Source: Pseudobacteroides cellulosolvens ATCC 35603 = DSM 2933
GTDB lineage: Bacteria; Bacillota; Clostridia; Acetivibrionales; DSM-2933
Assembly (NCBI RefSeq): GCF_001262605.1
Contig: NZ_LGTC01000001.1
Location: forward strand, 6,212,001 to 6,276,000
DNA: 64,000 bases
Direction of reading: 5' to 3'
Shown: piece by piece, positions 16,188 through 25,747 of the stretch
Layout of the letters: each line of letters opens with the position of its first letter
Numbering within the stretch: the first letter of the stretch is position 1
Notes under the pieces: model-generated
Told to the model about the DNA's origin: nothing
What the model saw: only the letters and a program-made list of their open reading frames with translations
The model's database searches: none
Made by a program: the position numbers and the translations under genes

Positions 16188-17780
16188 ATGAAAAGTAAAA
16201 TAGATAGAGTTATTGAGCAGTATCCGGCAAGTGTCTTTAAAAATCGTAAGGAGCATGTTCTCCTTAGAAATACCGAAACACCGGAACCACAAACTATAAC
16301 AGCCAATACAAGAACAATTCCTGGAATAATAACTAATAGGGGATGCTGCTATGCAGGCTGTAAGGGTGTTGTTTTGGGACCTTTGAGAGATGCTTTGATT
16401 ATAACACATGGTCCTATAGGATGTGGATTCTATACCTGGGGTACAAGAAGAAACAAGGGAAGAACCAAAGGAGATGAGCAGAATTATTTAAATTACTGCT
16501 TCTCAACAGATTTACAGGAAGGCGATATTGTATTCGGAGGAGAAAAAAAACTGAGGAAAGCAATAACTGAGGCAGTAGGCATTTTCAAACCCCAAACTAT
16601 AATGATATGTTCCACATGTCCTGTAGGTCTTATCGGTGATGACATAAACGCAGTAGCCAACTGGGCTACAAAAGAATATGGGATAAAGACTATTGCATTT
16701 AGTTGTGAAGGATACAAGGGTGTCAGCCAATCAGGAGGTCACCATATTGCAAATAACGGTCTTATCAAGCATATTATCGGTACAGGTGATAGGGCTGTAG
16801 GTAAATATGCTATAAACATATTGGGAGAGTATAACATTGGTGGTGATGGCTGGGAAATTGAGAGGATGCTTAAAAAAATAGGCTATGATATTGTTGCACC
16901 AATACCTGGAGATGGTACTGTAGAAGAAATGAAAAGTGCACATAAGGCAGATCTCAATTTAATCCAATGTCATCGTTCAATAAACTATATAGGTGAAATG
17001 TTGCGTACCAAGTATGGAACTGACTGGATAAAGGTTAATTTTATTGGAGTAAATAGTACAATAAAGAGCCTAAGGGACATAGCCAAGTATTTTGATGATC
17101 CTGATCTCACAGCAAGGACTGAAGCTGTAATAGCAGAGGAACTGTCTGAAATTAGTGAAATGATGGATCAGTATAAAAAGCTGTGCCAAGGTAAGACAGC
17201 AGCACTATTTGTCGGCGGTTCCAGGGCTCATCACTATCAGTACTTGCTAAGGGATTTAGGTATTGAAACAATACTTGCAGGGTATGAATTTGCTCACAGA
17301 GACGACTATGAAGGTAGAGAAGTAATACCAAACATAAAGGAAGACGGTGACAGCAAAAACATTGAAAGCATAGAGGTTCAGCAGGATCCCAAATATTACA
17401 GGGTAACTTTATCACAAGACAGATATGAGAAGCTGAAAGAAGAAATATCATTAAACTACTATGCCGGTATGATGAAGGATATGCCTAATGGAACCATAGT
17501 TATAGATGACCTTAATCATTATGAAACTGAAGAACTCCTTAAGATTTTAAAGCCCGATATATTCTGTTCAGGAATAAAGGATAAATATATTGCACATAAG
17601 GCTGGTATTTTCTCAAAACAGCTTCATTCATACGATTACAGCGGACCGTATGCAGGGTTCAGAGGTGCCGTAAATTTTGCAAGAGACATTACAATGGGAT
17701 TAACAACTCCTTCATGGAAATTCGTGACTCCACCGTGGAAGACCGAGCCTATGATTGAAGGAAGTTATGTAGGGAGGTAA
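16188..17780 (+). CDS. nifD: Nitrogenase molybdenum-iron protein alpha chain
   Basis: A 530-residue subunit carrying the FeMo-cofactor, where dinitrogen is reduced. P-cluster Cys ligands lie in NRGCCYAGC (near residue 54), THGPIGCGFYTWG and STCPVGLIGDD. The substrate-gating histidine pair is in SQSGGHHIA (near 183). The cofactor Cys ligand is in NLIQCHRS (near 260) and its His ligand in HSYDYSGPYAGF (near 479). An insertion of about 50 residues around 365-415 is the hallmark of the C. pasteurianum-type protein. ATG 16188 with GGGAGGTGG is preferred to GTG 16179. It is the molybdenum type: the genes for V or Fe-only delta subunits (vnfG, anfG) are absent. Confidence 0.97.
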   Translation: MKSKIDRVIEQYPASVFKNRKEHVLLRNTETPEPQTITANTRTIPGIITNRGCCYAGCKGVVLGPLRDALIITHGPIGCGFYTWGTRRNKGRTKGDEQNYLNYCFSTDLQEGDIVFGGEKKLRKAITEAVGIFKPQTIMICSTCPVGLIGDDINAVANWATKEYGIKTIAFSCEGYKGVSQSGGHHIANNGLIKHIIGTGDRAVGKYAINILGEYNIGGDGWEIERMLKKIGYDIVAPIPGDGTVEEMKSAHKADLNLIQCHRSINYIGEMLRTKYGTDWIKVNFIGVNSTIKSLRDIAKYFDDPDLTARTEAVIAEELSEISEMMDQYKKLCQGKTAALFVGGSRAHHYQYLLRDLGIETILAGYEFAHRDDYEGREVIPNIKEDGDSKNIESIEVQQDPKYYRVTLSQDRYEKLKEEISLNYYAGMMKDMPNGTIVIDDLNHYETEELLKILKPDIFCSGIKDKYIAHKAGIFSKQLHSYDYSGPYAGFRGAVNFARDITMGLTTPSWKFVTPPWKTEPMIEGSYVGR

Positions 17781-17785
17781 TTGAT

Positions 17786-19147
17786 ATGTTAGATTTAACA
17801 CCTAAGGAATATTCCGAAAGAAGTGCCTTGACAGTAAATCCTGCGAAGACTTGTCAGCCGGTAGGAGCAATGTATGCAGCACTTGGAATTCATAAATGTC
17901 TTCCTCACAGCCATGGGTCACAAGGCTGCTGTGCATACCACAGAAAGTTTCTTACAAGGAATTTCAGAGACCCCGTAATGGCTTCAACAAGCTCTTTTAC
18001 AGAAGGTGCATCGGTTTTTGGAGGAGGAACAAACTTAAAAACAGCAATTAAAAATGTTTTTTCAATATATAACCCAGATATTATTGCCATACACACAACA
18101 TGTCTGTCAGAGACTATAGGAGATGATATTCCTTCGTTTGTTGCGGGAGCACAAATCCCTGAGGGTAAACTGGTTATTCATGCAAATACACCAAGCTACC
18201 AGGGGTCACATGTAACTGGTTTTTCAAACATGGTAAAAGCCATGGTTACGTATCTGTCAGAAAACAGCAAGACTCCAAATGAAAAGGTTAATATACTGCC
18301 TGGGTTTGTAAACCCAGGAGATATGAGAGAAATGAAAAGAATAATGAAGGCCTTTGGCCAGGAGTACATAATGCTTCCTGATACAAGCGGAGTACTTGAT
18401 GCTCCAATGACAGGAAAATATGAAATGTACCCGAAGGGCGGTACTACAGTAGATGAGATAATTGATTCAGGTAATTCCATGGCGTCTGTTGCTTTAGGAA
18501 GCTTTGCTTCAAGCGATGCAGTATATGCACTTGAAAAGAAATGTAAGGTACCGGGAAAGGTGCTAAAGACTCCAATTGGAATAAAAGCAACTGACGATTT
18601 CCTTATGGCGATATCAAAGCTTACAGGTAAGCCAGTCCCGGCAGAACTGGAAGAGGAAAGAGGTCAGGTGGTAGATATAATGGTGGATTGCCATTACCAC
18701 TATCACGGCAAAAAGGTAGCTATTTTCGGTGATCCTGATCTGGTTATTGCTCTTACTGAATTTGCTCTAAGCCTAGGAATGATTCCAAAGTATGTTTTGA
18801 CAGGAACTCCTGGAGAAGCATTTGAAAAGGAAGTAAAATCCATGCTGGAGGAATCAGGTATAGAAGGGAAAGTAAAAGCCCTTGGAGATCTTTTTACTCT
18901 CCACCAATGGATTAAAGAAGAACCTGTTGATCTCATTATGGGAACAACTTATGGTAAGTATATAGCTAGGGCGGAAGACATACCGTTTATGAGGATTGGA
19001 TTCCCCATATTAGATAGAAGTGTACATTCCTATTTACCCATAGTAGGGTACAAAGGTGCTATGAGAATAATTGAAATGATCAGCAACACATTACTTGACA
19101 GACAGGACAGAGATGCAGCAGATGAAGATCTGGAGCTCATACTGTAA
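17786..19147 (+). CDS. nifK: Nitrogenase molybdenum-iron protein beta chain
   Basis: A 453-residue partner of NifD in the alpha2-beta2 dinitrogenase; it shares the P-cluster. Cys ligands are in NPAKTCQPVGAM, SHGSQGCCAYHRK and HTTCLSETIGDD. The N-terminus is short, as in C. pasteurianum NifK, lacking the extension of about 50 residues found in the Azotobacter protein; the alpha-chain insertion compensates in the known structure. The start lies five bases after nifD, with GGGAGG at 17772-17777. A structured spacer of about 210 bases separates it from nifE. Confidence 0.97.
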   Translation: MLDLTPKEYSERSALTVNPAKTCQPVGAMYAALGIHKCLPHSHGSQGCCAYHRKFLTRNFRDPVMASTSSFTEGASVFGGGTNLKTAIKNVFSIYNPDIIAIHTTCLSETIGDDIPSFVAGAQIPEGKLVIHANTPSYQGSHVTGFSNMVKAMVTYLSENSKTPNEKVNILPGFVNPGDMREMKRIMKAFGQEYIMLPDTSGVLDAPMTGKYEMYPKGGTTVDEIIDSGNSMASVALGSFASSDAVYALEKKCKVPGKVLKTPIGIKATDDFLMAISKLTGKPVPAELEEERGQVVDIMVDCHYHYHGKKVAIFGDPDLVIALTEFALSLGMIPKYVLTGTPGEAFEKEVKSMLEESGIEGKVKALGDLFTLHQWIKEEPVDLIMGTTYGKYIARAEDIPFMRIGFPILDRSVHSYLPIVGYKGAMRIIEMISNTLLDRQDRDAADEDLELIL

Positions 19148-19167
19148 GCATACCCCTTCCTCTTATT

Positions 19168-19306
19168 CCTCACTTTTACCAATTACGCAAAGTCGCATTT
19201 ATAACCATTTTATCTGTTGCACCACATACCAAAGACGTTCGTCAAGGCCCTTTGGGGCATTGAGGTTCCATGAATGGGCCATTCTGTCTCACTGGTAAAA
19301 GTGAGG
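19168..19306 (+). other. Structured spacer between nifK and nifE with 14-bp perfect inverted repeat
   Basis: CCTCACTTTTACCA (19168-19181) and TGGTAAAAGTGAGG (19293-19306) are perfectly complementary and enclose 111 bases with further short hairpins, including GACGTTCGTC and GGCCC/GGGCC. No open frame of note is present. It may be an RNA element that sets the ratio of structural to assembly genes by processing or partial termination, or a small mobile palindrome. The ends show no clear target duplication. Confidence 0.55.
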
Positions 19307-19358
19307 ATATTATTAATTACCTAAAAATTTAGAAAAACAGCCGAAAGGGGTGATAGCT

Positions 19359-20693
19359 ATGGAAAATATTTTAGAGAATGACATATTGGAAGAAAGAAAA
19401 AAGTCTATATTCTGTAATTCAGAGTTTAAAAACAATTTAAAATGCGAGTCCGACAGCGTTGCAGGTTCTATTAGCCAGCGTGCTTGTGTGTACTGCGGTG
19501 CAAGAGTTGTATTAAACCCTATAACCGATGCGTTTCATTTAGTTCATGGTCCCATTGGTTGTGCCAGTTATACATGGGATATAAGGGGTAGTCTTACAAG
19601 CGGATCCGACACTTACAGGAACAGTTTTTCAACTGATTTAAGAGAGGAAAATGTAATTTTCGGTGGAGAGAAAAAACTTGAAGCTGCGATTGATGAAATT
19701 GTAGAAAGGTTTTCACCAAAGCTTATATTTGTTTACGCAACATGTATTGTTGGAGTAATTGGTGATGATATTGAAGCGGTTTGCAAAAGTGCAGAGAAGA
19801 AGTATTCAATAAGGGTTATACCTGTTTTATCAAGCGGATTTGCAGGAAATAAATCAATGGGATATAAAGCAGCTTGCAGGGCACTGTTAAAGCTAATGGG
19901 AGAGCCCAACGCGGAAAAGATTAATGGAGTTAACTTTTTAGGAGATTTCAACCTGGCAGGTGAGATGTGGATAATAACAAAATACTTAAAGCAGGTAGGG
20001 ATAGATGTAGTTGCAAAGGTTACAGGGGATTCTACTTACAAGGAAATTATAAATGCCCCGAAAGCATCTTTAAATGTTGTTCAATGTGCCGGATCAATGA
20101 CATTCCTTGCAGAAGAAATGCAGAAAAGATACGGTATACCATATATAAAAGTAAGCTTTTTCGGTATTGAGGATACAAAAATATCATTAATGAATATAGC
20201 TAATATGATTGAAAATAAGGAAACTTCAGATAGAGTAAAGAAATTGGTTTTTATTGAAGAGCTTAAAGTAAGAGCAGAGCTTTCACGTTACAGAGAACGG
20301 CTAAATGGCAAGAGAGCTGCTATCTATGTAGGAGGAGGCTTTAAAGCAATATCACTCATAAAACAGTTTGCAGATCTTGGCATAAAAACCGTCATGGTAG
20401 GAACGCAAACTGGAAGAAAAGATGAATATGATGTTATAAGAAGTCTTGCAAGCAGTGATACCGTGGTACTTGATGATACAAACCCAGCAGAGCTTGAGAA
20501 GTTTATCAAGGAAAAAGGTGCAGATGTCCTGGTTGGGGGAGTGAAGGAAAGACCCTTAGCCTACAAGCTGGGAATTGCATTCTGCGATCATAACCACGAA
20601 AGAAAGCACCCGTTATGCGGTTTTGAAGGTGCAGTGAATTTTGCAAAAGAAATAGATTCGACAGTAAATAGTCCTGTATGGAATTTTGTTTAA
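19359..20693 (+). CDS. nifE: Nitrogenase cofactor scaffold protein NifE
   Basis: A 444-residue NifD-like protein that, with NifN, receives NifB-co and matures it to FeMo-co. The start of the core is SISQRACVYCGARVVLNP, then HGPIGCASYTWD, STDLREENVIFGGEKKL and ATCIVGVIGDD. NifE differs from NifD in GCASYTWD and in the shorter length without the 50-residue insertion. ATG 19359 follows AAAGGGGTG. It comes after the nifK-nifE structured spacer, so its level may differ from nifHDK. Confidence 0.95.
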   Translation: MENILENDILEERKKSIFCNSEFKNNLKCESDSVAGSISQRACVYCGARVVLNPITDAFHLVHGPIGCASYTWDIRGSLTSGSDTYRNSFSTDLREENVIFGGEKKLEAAIDEIVERFSPKLIFVYATCIVGVIGDDIEAVCKSAEKKYSIRVIPVLSSGFAGNKSMGYKAACRALLKLMGEPNAEKINGVNFLGDFNLAGEMWIITKYLKQVGIDVVAKVTGDSTYKEIINAPKASLNVVQCAGSMTFLAEEMQKRYGIPYIKVSFFGIEDTKISLMNIANMIENKETSDRVKKLVFIEELKVRAELSRYRERLNGKRAAIYVGGGFKAISLIKQFADLGIKTVMVGTQTGRKDEYDVIRSLASSDTVVLDDTNPAELEKFIKEKGADVLVGGVKERPLAYKLGIAFCDHNHERKHPLCGFEGAVNFAKEIDSTVNSPVWNFV

Positions 20694-20774
20694 GGCGATT
20701 TCAAAAATTTCCTTGGTCAATTTTTAATGGTGAAAAGTACTAAATTCAATATTTTTGAAACCGCCAGTTGACCA
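20694..20774 (+). other. Pseudoknot-like interlocked inverted repeats before nifN-B
   Basis: GGCGATTTCAAAAAT (20694-20708) pairs with ATTTTTGAAACCGCC (20751-20765) with one mismatch. TGGTCAA (20714-20720), inside that loop, pairs with TTGACCA (20768-20774), outside it. The order A-B-A'-B' is that of an H-type pseudoknot. It lies directly between the nifE stop and the nifN-B ribosome site and could control translation or message stability. Confidence 0.5.
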
Positions 20775-20832
20775 GTTATTTTTTAGGAATTACCTAACGT
20801 CAAGGCAGTTTATAAAGATTGGGGTGATTAAA

Positions 20833-23547
20833 ATGGCAGGCAGAAATTTTGTAAACTTAAATATGAATCCTTGTAAGATGTGTATGCCAATGGGTGCTGC
20901 ACTGGCATTCAAGGGTATTGAGAACAGTATCTTGCTGCTCCACGGATCACAAGGTTGCAGCACCTATATAAGAAGACATATGACAGGCCACTACAATGAG
21001 CCTATCGATATAGGATCCTCCTCATTAAGTGAAGAAGGTACTGTTTATGGAGGTGAGAGCAACCTTAAGAAGGGCCTTAAAAATATTATCAAGGTTTATA
21101 ACCCGGATATAATTGGCGTTGCAACCACATGCCTTGCAGAAACAATAGGGGAAGATATAAAAAGGATAGTAACGGAATTTAAAGAAGAGGAAGAGATAAA
21201 AAATCTTAAAATTGTGCCTGTACCTACACCGGGATATAGCGGAACCCAGTTTGAAGGCTATTTTTCAGCCCTTAAAGCGATGGTTGAGGAGCTAGCCAAA
21301 AACAACAAGCCAAATGGAAGAGTCAATATAATTGTAAGCAACCTGAACCCGGGAGATGTAAGGAACATAAAAGAAATACTTGAAGCATTTAAGATATCTT
21401 ATACAATGTTTCCAGATGTTTCCGAAACGTTAGATGCCCCTTACAGCAAAGACTATAAGCGTATCCCTCCCGGAGGTACCAAAATAAGTGATATAGTGAA
21501 TATGCCCGGAGCATCTGCCACTATTGAAATAGGTTATACAATCAGCAAGGAATTATCCCCTGGGCAATACCTCATGGACCATTGGGGAGTAAAGCTCTAT
21601 AGATGTCCAATGCCCATTGGGATTGAAAATACAGACTTGTTTTTAAGTATTCTTTCAGAAATCAAAGGGAAGCCTGTTCCTGAGAAGATATTGAAGGAAA
21701 AGGGCAGGCTGATAGACGGAATGATAGATTCACATAAATTTAATTCTGAGGGAAGAGCTGTAATATATGGTGAGCCTGAGCTTGTGCATGCACTAGGTAA
21801 ACTCTGCTTTGAGAATGGGATTAAGCCTGTGTTGCTTTCAACTGGATCTCAAAATAAGGTTATAGGCCAGATTGTCCTTCCCAAAAACTTTGAGGAAAAA
21901 CCGGTAGTAATTGATGATGCCGATTTTGATACTATCAGGGAGAAGGCAAACAGCTTAAATGCCAATATACTTATTGGAAGCTCTGATGGAAAAGTAATTA
22001 CTGAAAAGGATGGAATTCCTCTTGTGAGAGTAGGATTTCCCGTACATGACAGGGTAGGAGCACAGAGACAGGTGATAACCGGTTATAATGGAACGCTAAG
22101 GCTCCTTGACGAAATCACAAACACACTTATTGAAAATAAATACAATAAATATAGAAAAAGCATGTTTGATAAGTATTATGAAGATGATGAAGCCAGGAAT
22201 GAAGCTAAAAATGTCAAGAATGAAGCTAAAAATGAAGTGGAAAATAGGTTTGAAATTGAAGCAAATGAAGTAAAAAATGGAGCGAAGCAGAAGAAGGAAG
22301 AAGCCACAATTGATGAGAAGACTTTAACCCATCCATGTTTCAGCGGAGGATGCCAGAATGCCAGAATGCACATCCCTGTAGCACCGGCGTGCAACATTTC
22401 CTGCAATTACTGCAATAGAAAATATGACTGCCAGAATGAAAGCAGACCGGGTGTAACCAGCAAGGTTTTGACACCTGAAGAGGCGGTGGAGAAATTCATC
22501 TATGTGAGACAAAAGGTACAGAATCTTAAGGTAATTGGAATTGCAGGACCTGGGGATGCATTGGCAAACTTTGATGATACAAAAAAATCCCTTGAAATGA
22601 TAAGGTCCGTCGATCCTGATATAACATTTTGCCTTTCTACTAATGGATTGATGCTCATGCATTATGCCGATGAAATAATTAGGCTGGGTGTAACCCATGT
22701 TACTATCACTATAAATGCTATTGATCCTAAAATAGGTGCACTCATATACAGGGAAGTAAACTTTATGGGGGTAAAGCTAACAGGGGAAAAGGCAGCTAGA
22801 GTCCTTTTGGCAAACCAGCTTGCGGGTCTAAGGTATTTATCCTCCAGAGGCATAGTCTGTAAAGTGAACATTGTCATGATAAAGGGCGTAAATGATAATC
22901 ACATTGAATCTGTAGTAGAAAAGGTGAAAGAATATGGTGCCTTTATGACAAACATAATGCCGCTTATACCTGCGGCAGGGAGTGTTTTTGAAAATATGCC
23001 CATGACCAGCAACAAGGAACTTAATGATCTGAGAAAAAAATGCAATATACACTTAAAACAGATGTATCATTGCAGGCAGTGCAGGGCTGATGCCATAGGT
23101 GCTTTGGATGAAGACTTATCGTCGGAATTCATGAATGACAAATGTGTAGCACCATGCACAGAAAAGGCAAAAGTTGATAAAGACAATGTTTATACCTTTG
23201 CGGTAGCATCAAAAACAAATATATATGTCGATCAGCATTTCGGCCATTCAGAGGGGTTTTATATATATAAATACAGTAAATCCGGTGTAGAGCTTATTGA
23301 ACAGCGAATGATAAGCAAGTATTGCACAGGCAGCGAGGATTGTAATCATGAAGACAAAATACAAGCAATTTTAAAGACAGTTTCCGATTGTAATGCTGTG
23401 ATTGCAATGAGAATAGGGTATCAGCCGTTAAAAGAGCTTGAAAAGGCAGGCGTTAAGGTGATTCAGACATGTGAAAGAATTGAAGATGCTGTACGTAATG
23501 CTATGGAAGGACTCTCAAATACTGGTCAGGTTGACCTGGTTGTATAA
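20833..23547 (+). CDS. nifN-B: NifN-NifB fusion with C-terminal NifX-like domain
   Basis: A 904-residue fusion. Residues 1 to about 445 are NifN, the second half of the FeMo-co scaffold (CKMCMPMGAAL, LHGSQGCSTYIRRH, TTCLAETIGED). A charged linker with repeated NEAKN-like units follows to about 495. Next is NifB, a radical SAM enzyme that makes NifB-co, with the cluster motif CNISCNYC near residue 520 and a downstream Cys pair (CRQC). The last 115 residues form a NifX/NafY-like cofactor-binding domain (AVASKTNIYVDQHFGHSE). The same fusion is known in C. pasteurianum and would couple NifB-co synthesis to its acceptor. ATG 20833 matches the NifN family start; the frame extends 26 codons further upstream through the structured spacer, which is unlikely to be coding. 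Confidence 0.95.
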   Translation: MAGRNFVNLNMNPCKMCMPMGAALAFKGIENSILLLHGSQGCSTYIRRHMTGHYNEPIDIGSSSLSEEGTVYGGESNLKKGLKNIIKVYNPDIIGVATTCLAETIGEDIKRIVTEFKEEEEIKNLKIVPVPTPGYSGTQFEGYFSALKAMVEELAKNNKPNGRVNIIVSNLNPGDVRNIKEILEAFKISYTMFPDVSETLDAPYSKDYKRIPPGGTKISDIVNMPGASATIEIGYTISKELSPGQYLMDHWGVKLYRCPMPIGIENTDLFLSILSEIKGKPVPEKILKEKGRLIDGMIDSHKFNSEGRAVIYGEPELVHALGKLCFENGIKPVLLSTGSQNKVIGQIVLPKNFEEKPVVIDDADFDTIREKANSLNANILIGSSDGKVITEKDGIPLVRVGFPVHDRVGAQRQVITGYNGTLRLLDEITNTLIENKYNKYRKSMFDKYYEDDEARNEAKNVKNEAKNEVENRFEIEANEVKNGAKQKKEEATIDEKTLTHPCFSGGCQNARMHIPVAPACNISCNYCNRKYDCQNESRPGVTSKVLTPEEAVEKFIYVRQKVQNLKVIGIAGPGDALANFDDTKKSLEMIRSVDPDITFCLSTNGLMLMHYADEIIRLGVTHVTITINAIDPKIGALIYREVNFMGVKLTGEKAARVLLANQLAGLRYLSSRGIVCKVNIVMIKGVNDNHIESVVEKVKEYGAFMTNIMPLIPAAGSVFENMPMTSNKELNDLRKKCNIHLKQMYHCRQCRADAIGALDEDLSSEFMNDKCVAPCTEKAKVDKDNVYTFAVASKTNIYVDQHFGHSEGFYIYKYSKSGVELIEQRMISKYCTGSEDCNHEDKIQAILKTVSDCNAVIAMRIGYQPLKELEKAGVKVIQTCERIEDAVRNAMEGLSNTGQVDLVV

Positions 23548-23625
23548 GTAATAATTTTGTCTAAATTGTATCTATAAGTGCTTGATATTGAGCATTTTAA
23601 AAATAATTATTGGAGGTGTTTTGTA

Positions 23626-23937
23626 ATGCAGAAACCAAAGTATCATGTATTTGTTTGTTCAAGTTCAAGGGTTACGGGACAGCAGAAAGGTTATTGTTTT
23701 TCAAAGGATTCGGTTTCCGTTATACAAAAGTTTATGGAAGAAATTGAAGAGAGGGAAATGGGTGGAGATATTCTAGTTACAAATACAGGATGTCTCGGAA
23801 TATGCAGCAAGGGGCCGGTAGTAATTGTATACCCCGATGGTGTCTGGTATAAGGAAGTGACTGTTGATGATGTTTCAGAAATTGTTGAGGAGCATCTTGA
23901 AAACGGTAGGGTAGTAAGTCGACTGGAAATTAAGTGA
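23626..23937 (+). CDS. Thioredoxin-like [2Fe-2S] ferredoxin of the nif operon
   Basis: A 103-residue protein very close in layout to the C. pasteurianum 2Fe-2S ferredoxin, a thioredoxin-fold electron carrier known to associate with the MoFe protein. The four cluster ligands are present at the same positions: Cys 11 (VCSSSR), Cys 24 (GYCFSK), Cys 56 and Cys 60 (GCLGIC). The extra non-ligand Cys 14 of the C. pasteurianum protein is Ser here. GGAGGTG sets ATG 23626. It lies between nifN-B and modA. Confidence 0.92.
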   Translation: MQKPKYHVFVCSSSRVTGQQKGYCFSKDSVSVIQKFMEEIEEREMGGDILVTNTGCLGICSKGPVVIVYPDGVWYKEVTVDDVSEIVEEHLENGRVVSRLEIK

Positions 23938-24027
23938 TGATTGAAATCTAAGTAGGGAATGCTTTATTGATTTTGTTGCAGCAATATGATTGGTTTGCAC
24001 ATTTATAATAGTTCAGAGGTGGTTTGA

Positions 24028-24834
24028 ATGAAAAAGATATATTTATTGCTGCTTGCTATGGTAATGATGTATGTGTTTGCAGGCTGCGGCAAGGGAGATG
24101 AAATAGCGGCTGAGAGCGGTAGTGAAAGAATAACTGTATTTGCTGCAGCCAGCCTAAGTGAAAGTTTTACTGAGCTCGCCAAAGAGTTTAAAAAGAAGGA
24201 AGGCAATAATGTAAAAGTGGAGTTTAACTTTGCAGGGAGCCAGACCCTTAAAACCTTATTGGAAAACGGTGCTAAAGCCGATATTTATGCACCAGCCGAA
24301 ATAAGTTTTATAGATGAATTAAAAAACAAGGGTTTTCTCAATGATTATAAGGTTTTAGCAAAAAATAAACTTGTTTTAGCAAATAATATAAGGTCAAAGT
24401 ATGATGTTAAAGATTTAAAAAGTTTAGCATCAAGAGGCATCAGGATAGCTGTTGGGGATAAAACCGTTCCGGTGGGTAAGTACTGGATAAAAGCATTGGA
24501 GCGGGCATTAGAGGATGATGTAATAGATGAGGAAGATATGCAGCTTATTGAAGGCAATATCAAAACAAGGGAGCTTAACGTGAAAGACATTGTAAGTAAA
24601 GTGTATTTAAATGAAGTTGATGTAGGTGTGGTTTATGCAACCGATCTTACAGAAGCAAACACGGGAAAGTTAAAGGCAGTAGAAGTAGCTGTATTTGACA
24701 AAATAATAGCATCCTATCCTATAGCTATATTGAATGGGTCAGAGGACAGGGATTATGTGAAAAGGTTTTATGGTTATGTTCTATCTGATGAGGGGAAGAA
24801 ATTACTTCAAAAACACAAATTTATTGTAGATTAA
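24028..24834 (+). CDS. modA: Molybdate-binding lipoprotein ModA
   Basis: A 268-residue extracytoplasmic binding protein of the molybdate ABC transporter. The signal peptide ends in the lipobox VFAGC. The ligand loops AAASLSESF and VPVGKYW are typical of ModA, as are NFAGSQTLKTLLENGAKADIY-like strands. It supplies molybdenum for FeMo-co, which explains its place in the nif cluster. AGAGGTGG precedes the start. The permease gene follows 42 bases later. Confidence 0.93.
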   Translation: MKKIYLLLLAMVMMYVFAGCGKGDEIAAESGSERITVFAAASLSESFTELAKEFKKKEGNNVKVEFNFAGSQTLKTLLENGAKADIYAPAEISFIDELKNKGFLNDYKVLAKNKLVLANNIRSKYDVKDLKSLASRGIRIAVGDKTVPVGKYWIKALERALEDDVIDEEDMQLIEGNIKTRELNVKDIVSKVYLNEVDVGVVYATDLTEANTGKLKAVEVAVFDKIIASYPIAILNGSEDRDYVKRFYGYVLSDEGKKLLQKHKFIVD

Positions 24835-24876
24835 GGTATGATTAAAAAGTGATTGGCGGGATAAGGAGGTGCGGTT

Positions 24877-25737
24877 ATGAGCAGAAGCGGTGTAAGTACG
24901 GTAAAGTATAAGGCTAAAGATATAAATCATACATTAGATGTAGATAAGCTGAGATTGGATAAAGAAAAAATCCTTTTAGCATTTATGGTTATAACTGTGC
25001 TTCTTTATTTTATAATCATAATGATACCTATGGTTTCCATAACCGGCACAGCAGGATTTATTAATACTCTGTTTTCGCTAAAAAGCACCGAAAGCCTGTC
25101 TGCTATAGGTATAAGCCTGATGACAACTGCATTTAGCGTGATAATGACATTTGTGTTGGGAACCCCCGTAGTTTTTATTCTTATGAATAACAAAAAGAGC
25201 ATTTTTACCAGACTGCTTGATATGACCGTCAATATACCTGCAGTATTACCTCCAGCAGTAGCAGGTCTAGGTTTGCTTCTGGTTTTCGGAAGAAATGGAT
25301 TTATTGGAAAAATACTTGAAGGTTTCGGGGTGGAAGTAGTTTTCACTCCCCTTGCTGTTATTTTGGCACAGTTCTTTGTTGCCTCGGGCCTTTATATAAA
25401 GGTCTTAAAAACAGCAACCGATGCTATTGATCCGGAAATACTCGAGATAACCTATGTGATGGGGGCTGGAAAGATAGAAACCTTTTTAAAAGTTGTTATT
25501 CCAATGATAAAAAAACCAATAATTGTAGGGTTAATCCTTTCATGGACCAGGGCATTGGGTGAATTCGGTGCTACCATTATGTTTGCAGGAAATGTTTTGG
25601 GAAAAACCAGAACCATGCCGCTGGAGATATATACTTTGATGCAAACCGATATAACTAAGGCGGCTGCTTTAGCGACGGTGCTTTTTATAATAACGTTCAT
25701 TATGCTAGTTATAACAAAAATATGGTTAGAGGAATGA
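24877..25737 (+). CDS. modB: Molybdate ABC transporter permease ModB
   Basis: A 286-residue membrane protein with about five to six helices and the permease loop signature (LSWTRALGEFGATIMFAGN) that contacts the ATPase. NIPAVLPPAVAGLGLL is typical of ModB and CysT. The N-terminus has an extra hydrophilic stretch of about 35 residues before the first helix. AAGGAGG marks ATG 24877. No modC ATPase gene follows; the next gene is nifV omega. The ATPase must come from elsewhere in the genome, as in the C. pasteurianum cluster. Confidence 0.93.
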   Translation: MSRSGVSTVKYKAKDINHTLDVDKLRLDKEKILLAFMVITVLLYFIIIMIPMVSITGTAGFINTLFSLKSTESLSAIGISLMTTAFSVIMTFVLGTPVVFILMNNKKSIFTRLLDMTVNIPAVLPPAVAGLGLLLVFGRNGFIGKILEGFGVEVVFTPLAVILAQFFVASGLYIKVLKTATDAIDPEILEITYVMGAGKIETFLKVVIPMIKKPIIVGLILSWTRALGEFGATIMFAGNVLGKTRTMPLEIYTLMQTDITKAAALATVLFIITFIMLVITKIWLEE

Positions 25738-25747
25738 GGTGTTTAGA

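Noticed and set aside
16188..17780. Alternative (V or Fe-only) nitrogenase
   Set aside because: No vnfG/anfG gene; nifEN, nifV and modAB are present, and the alpha chain has the C. pasteurianum-type insertion.
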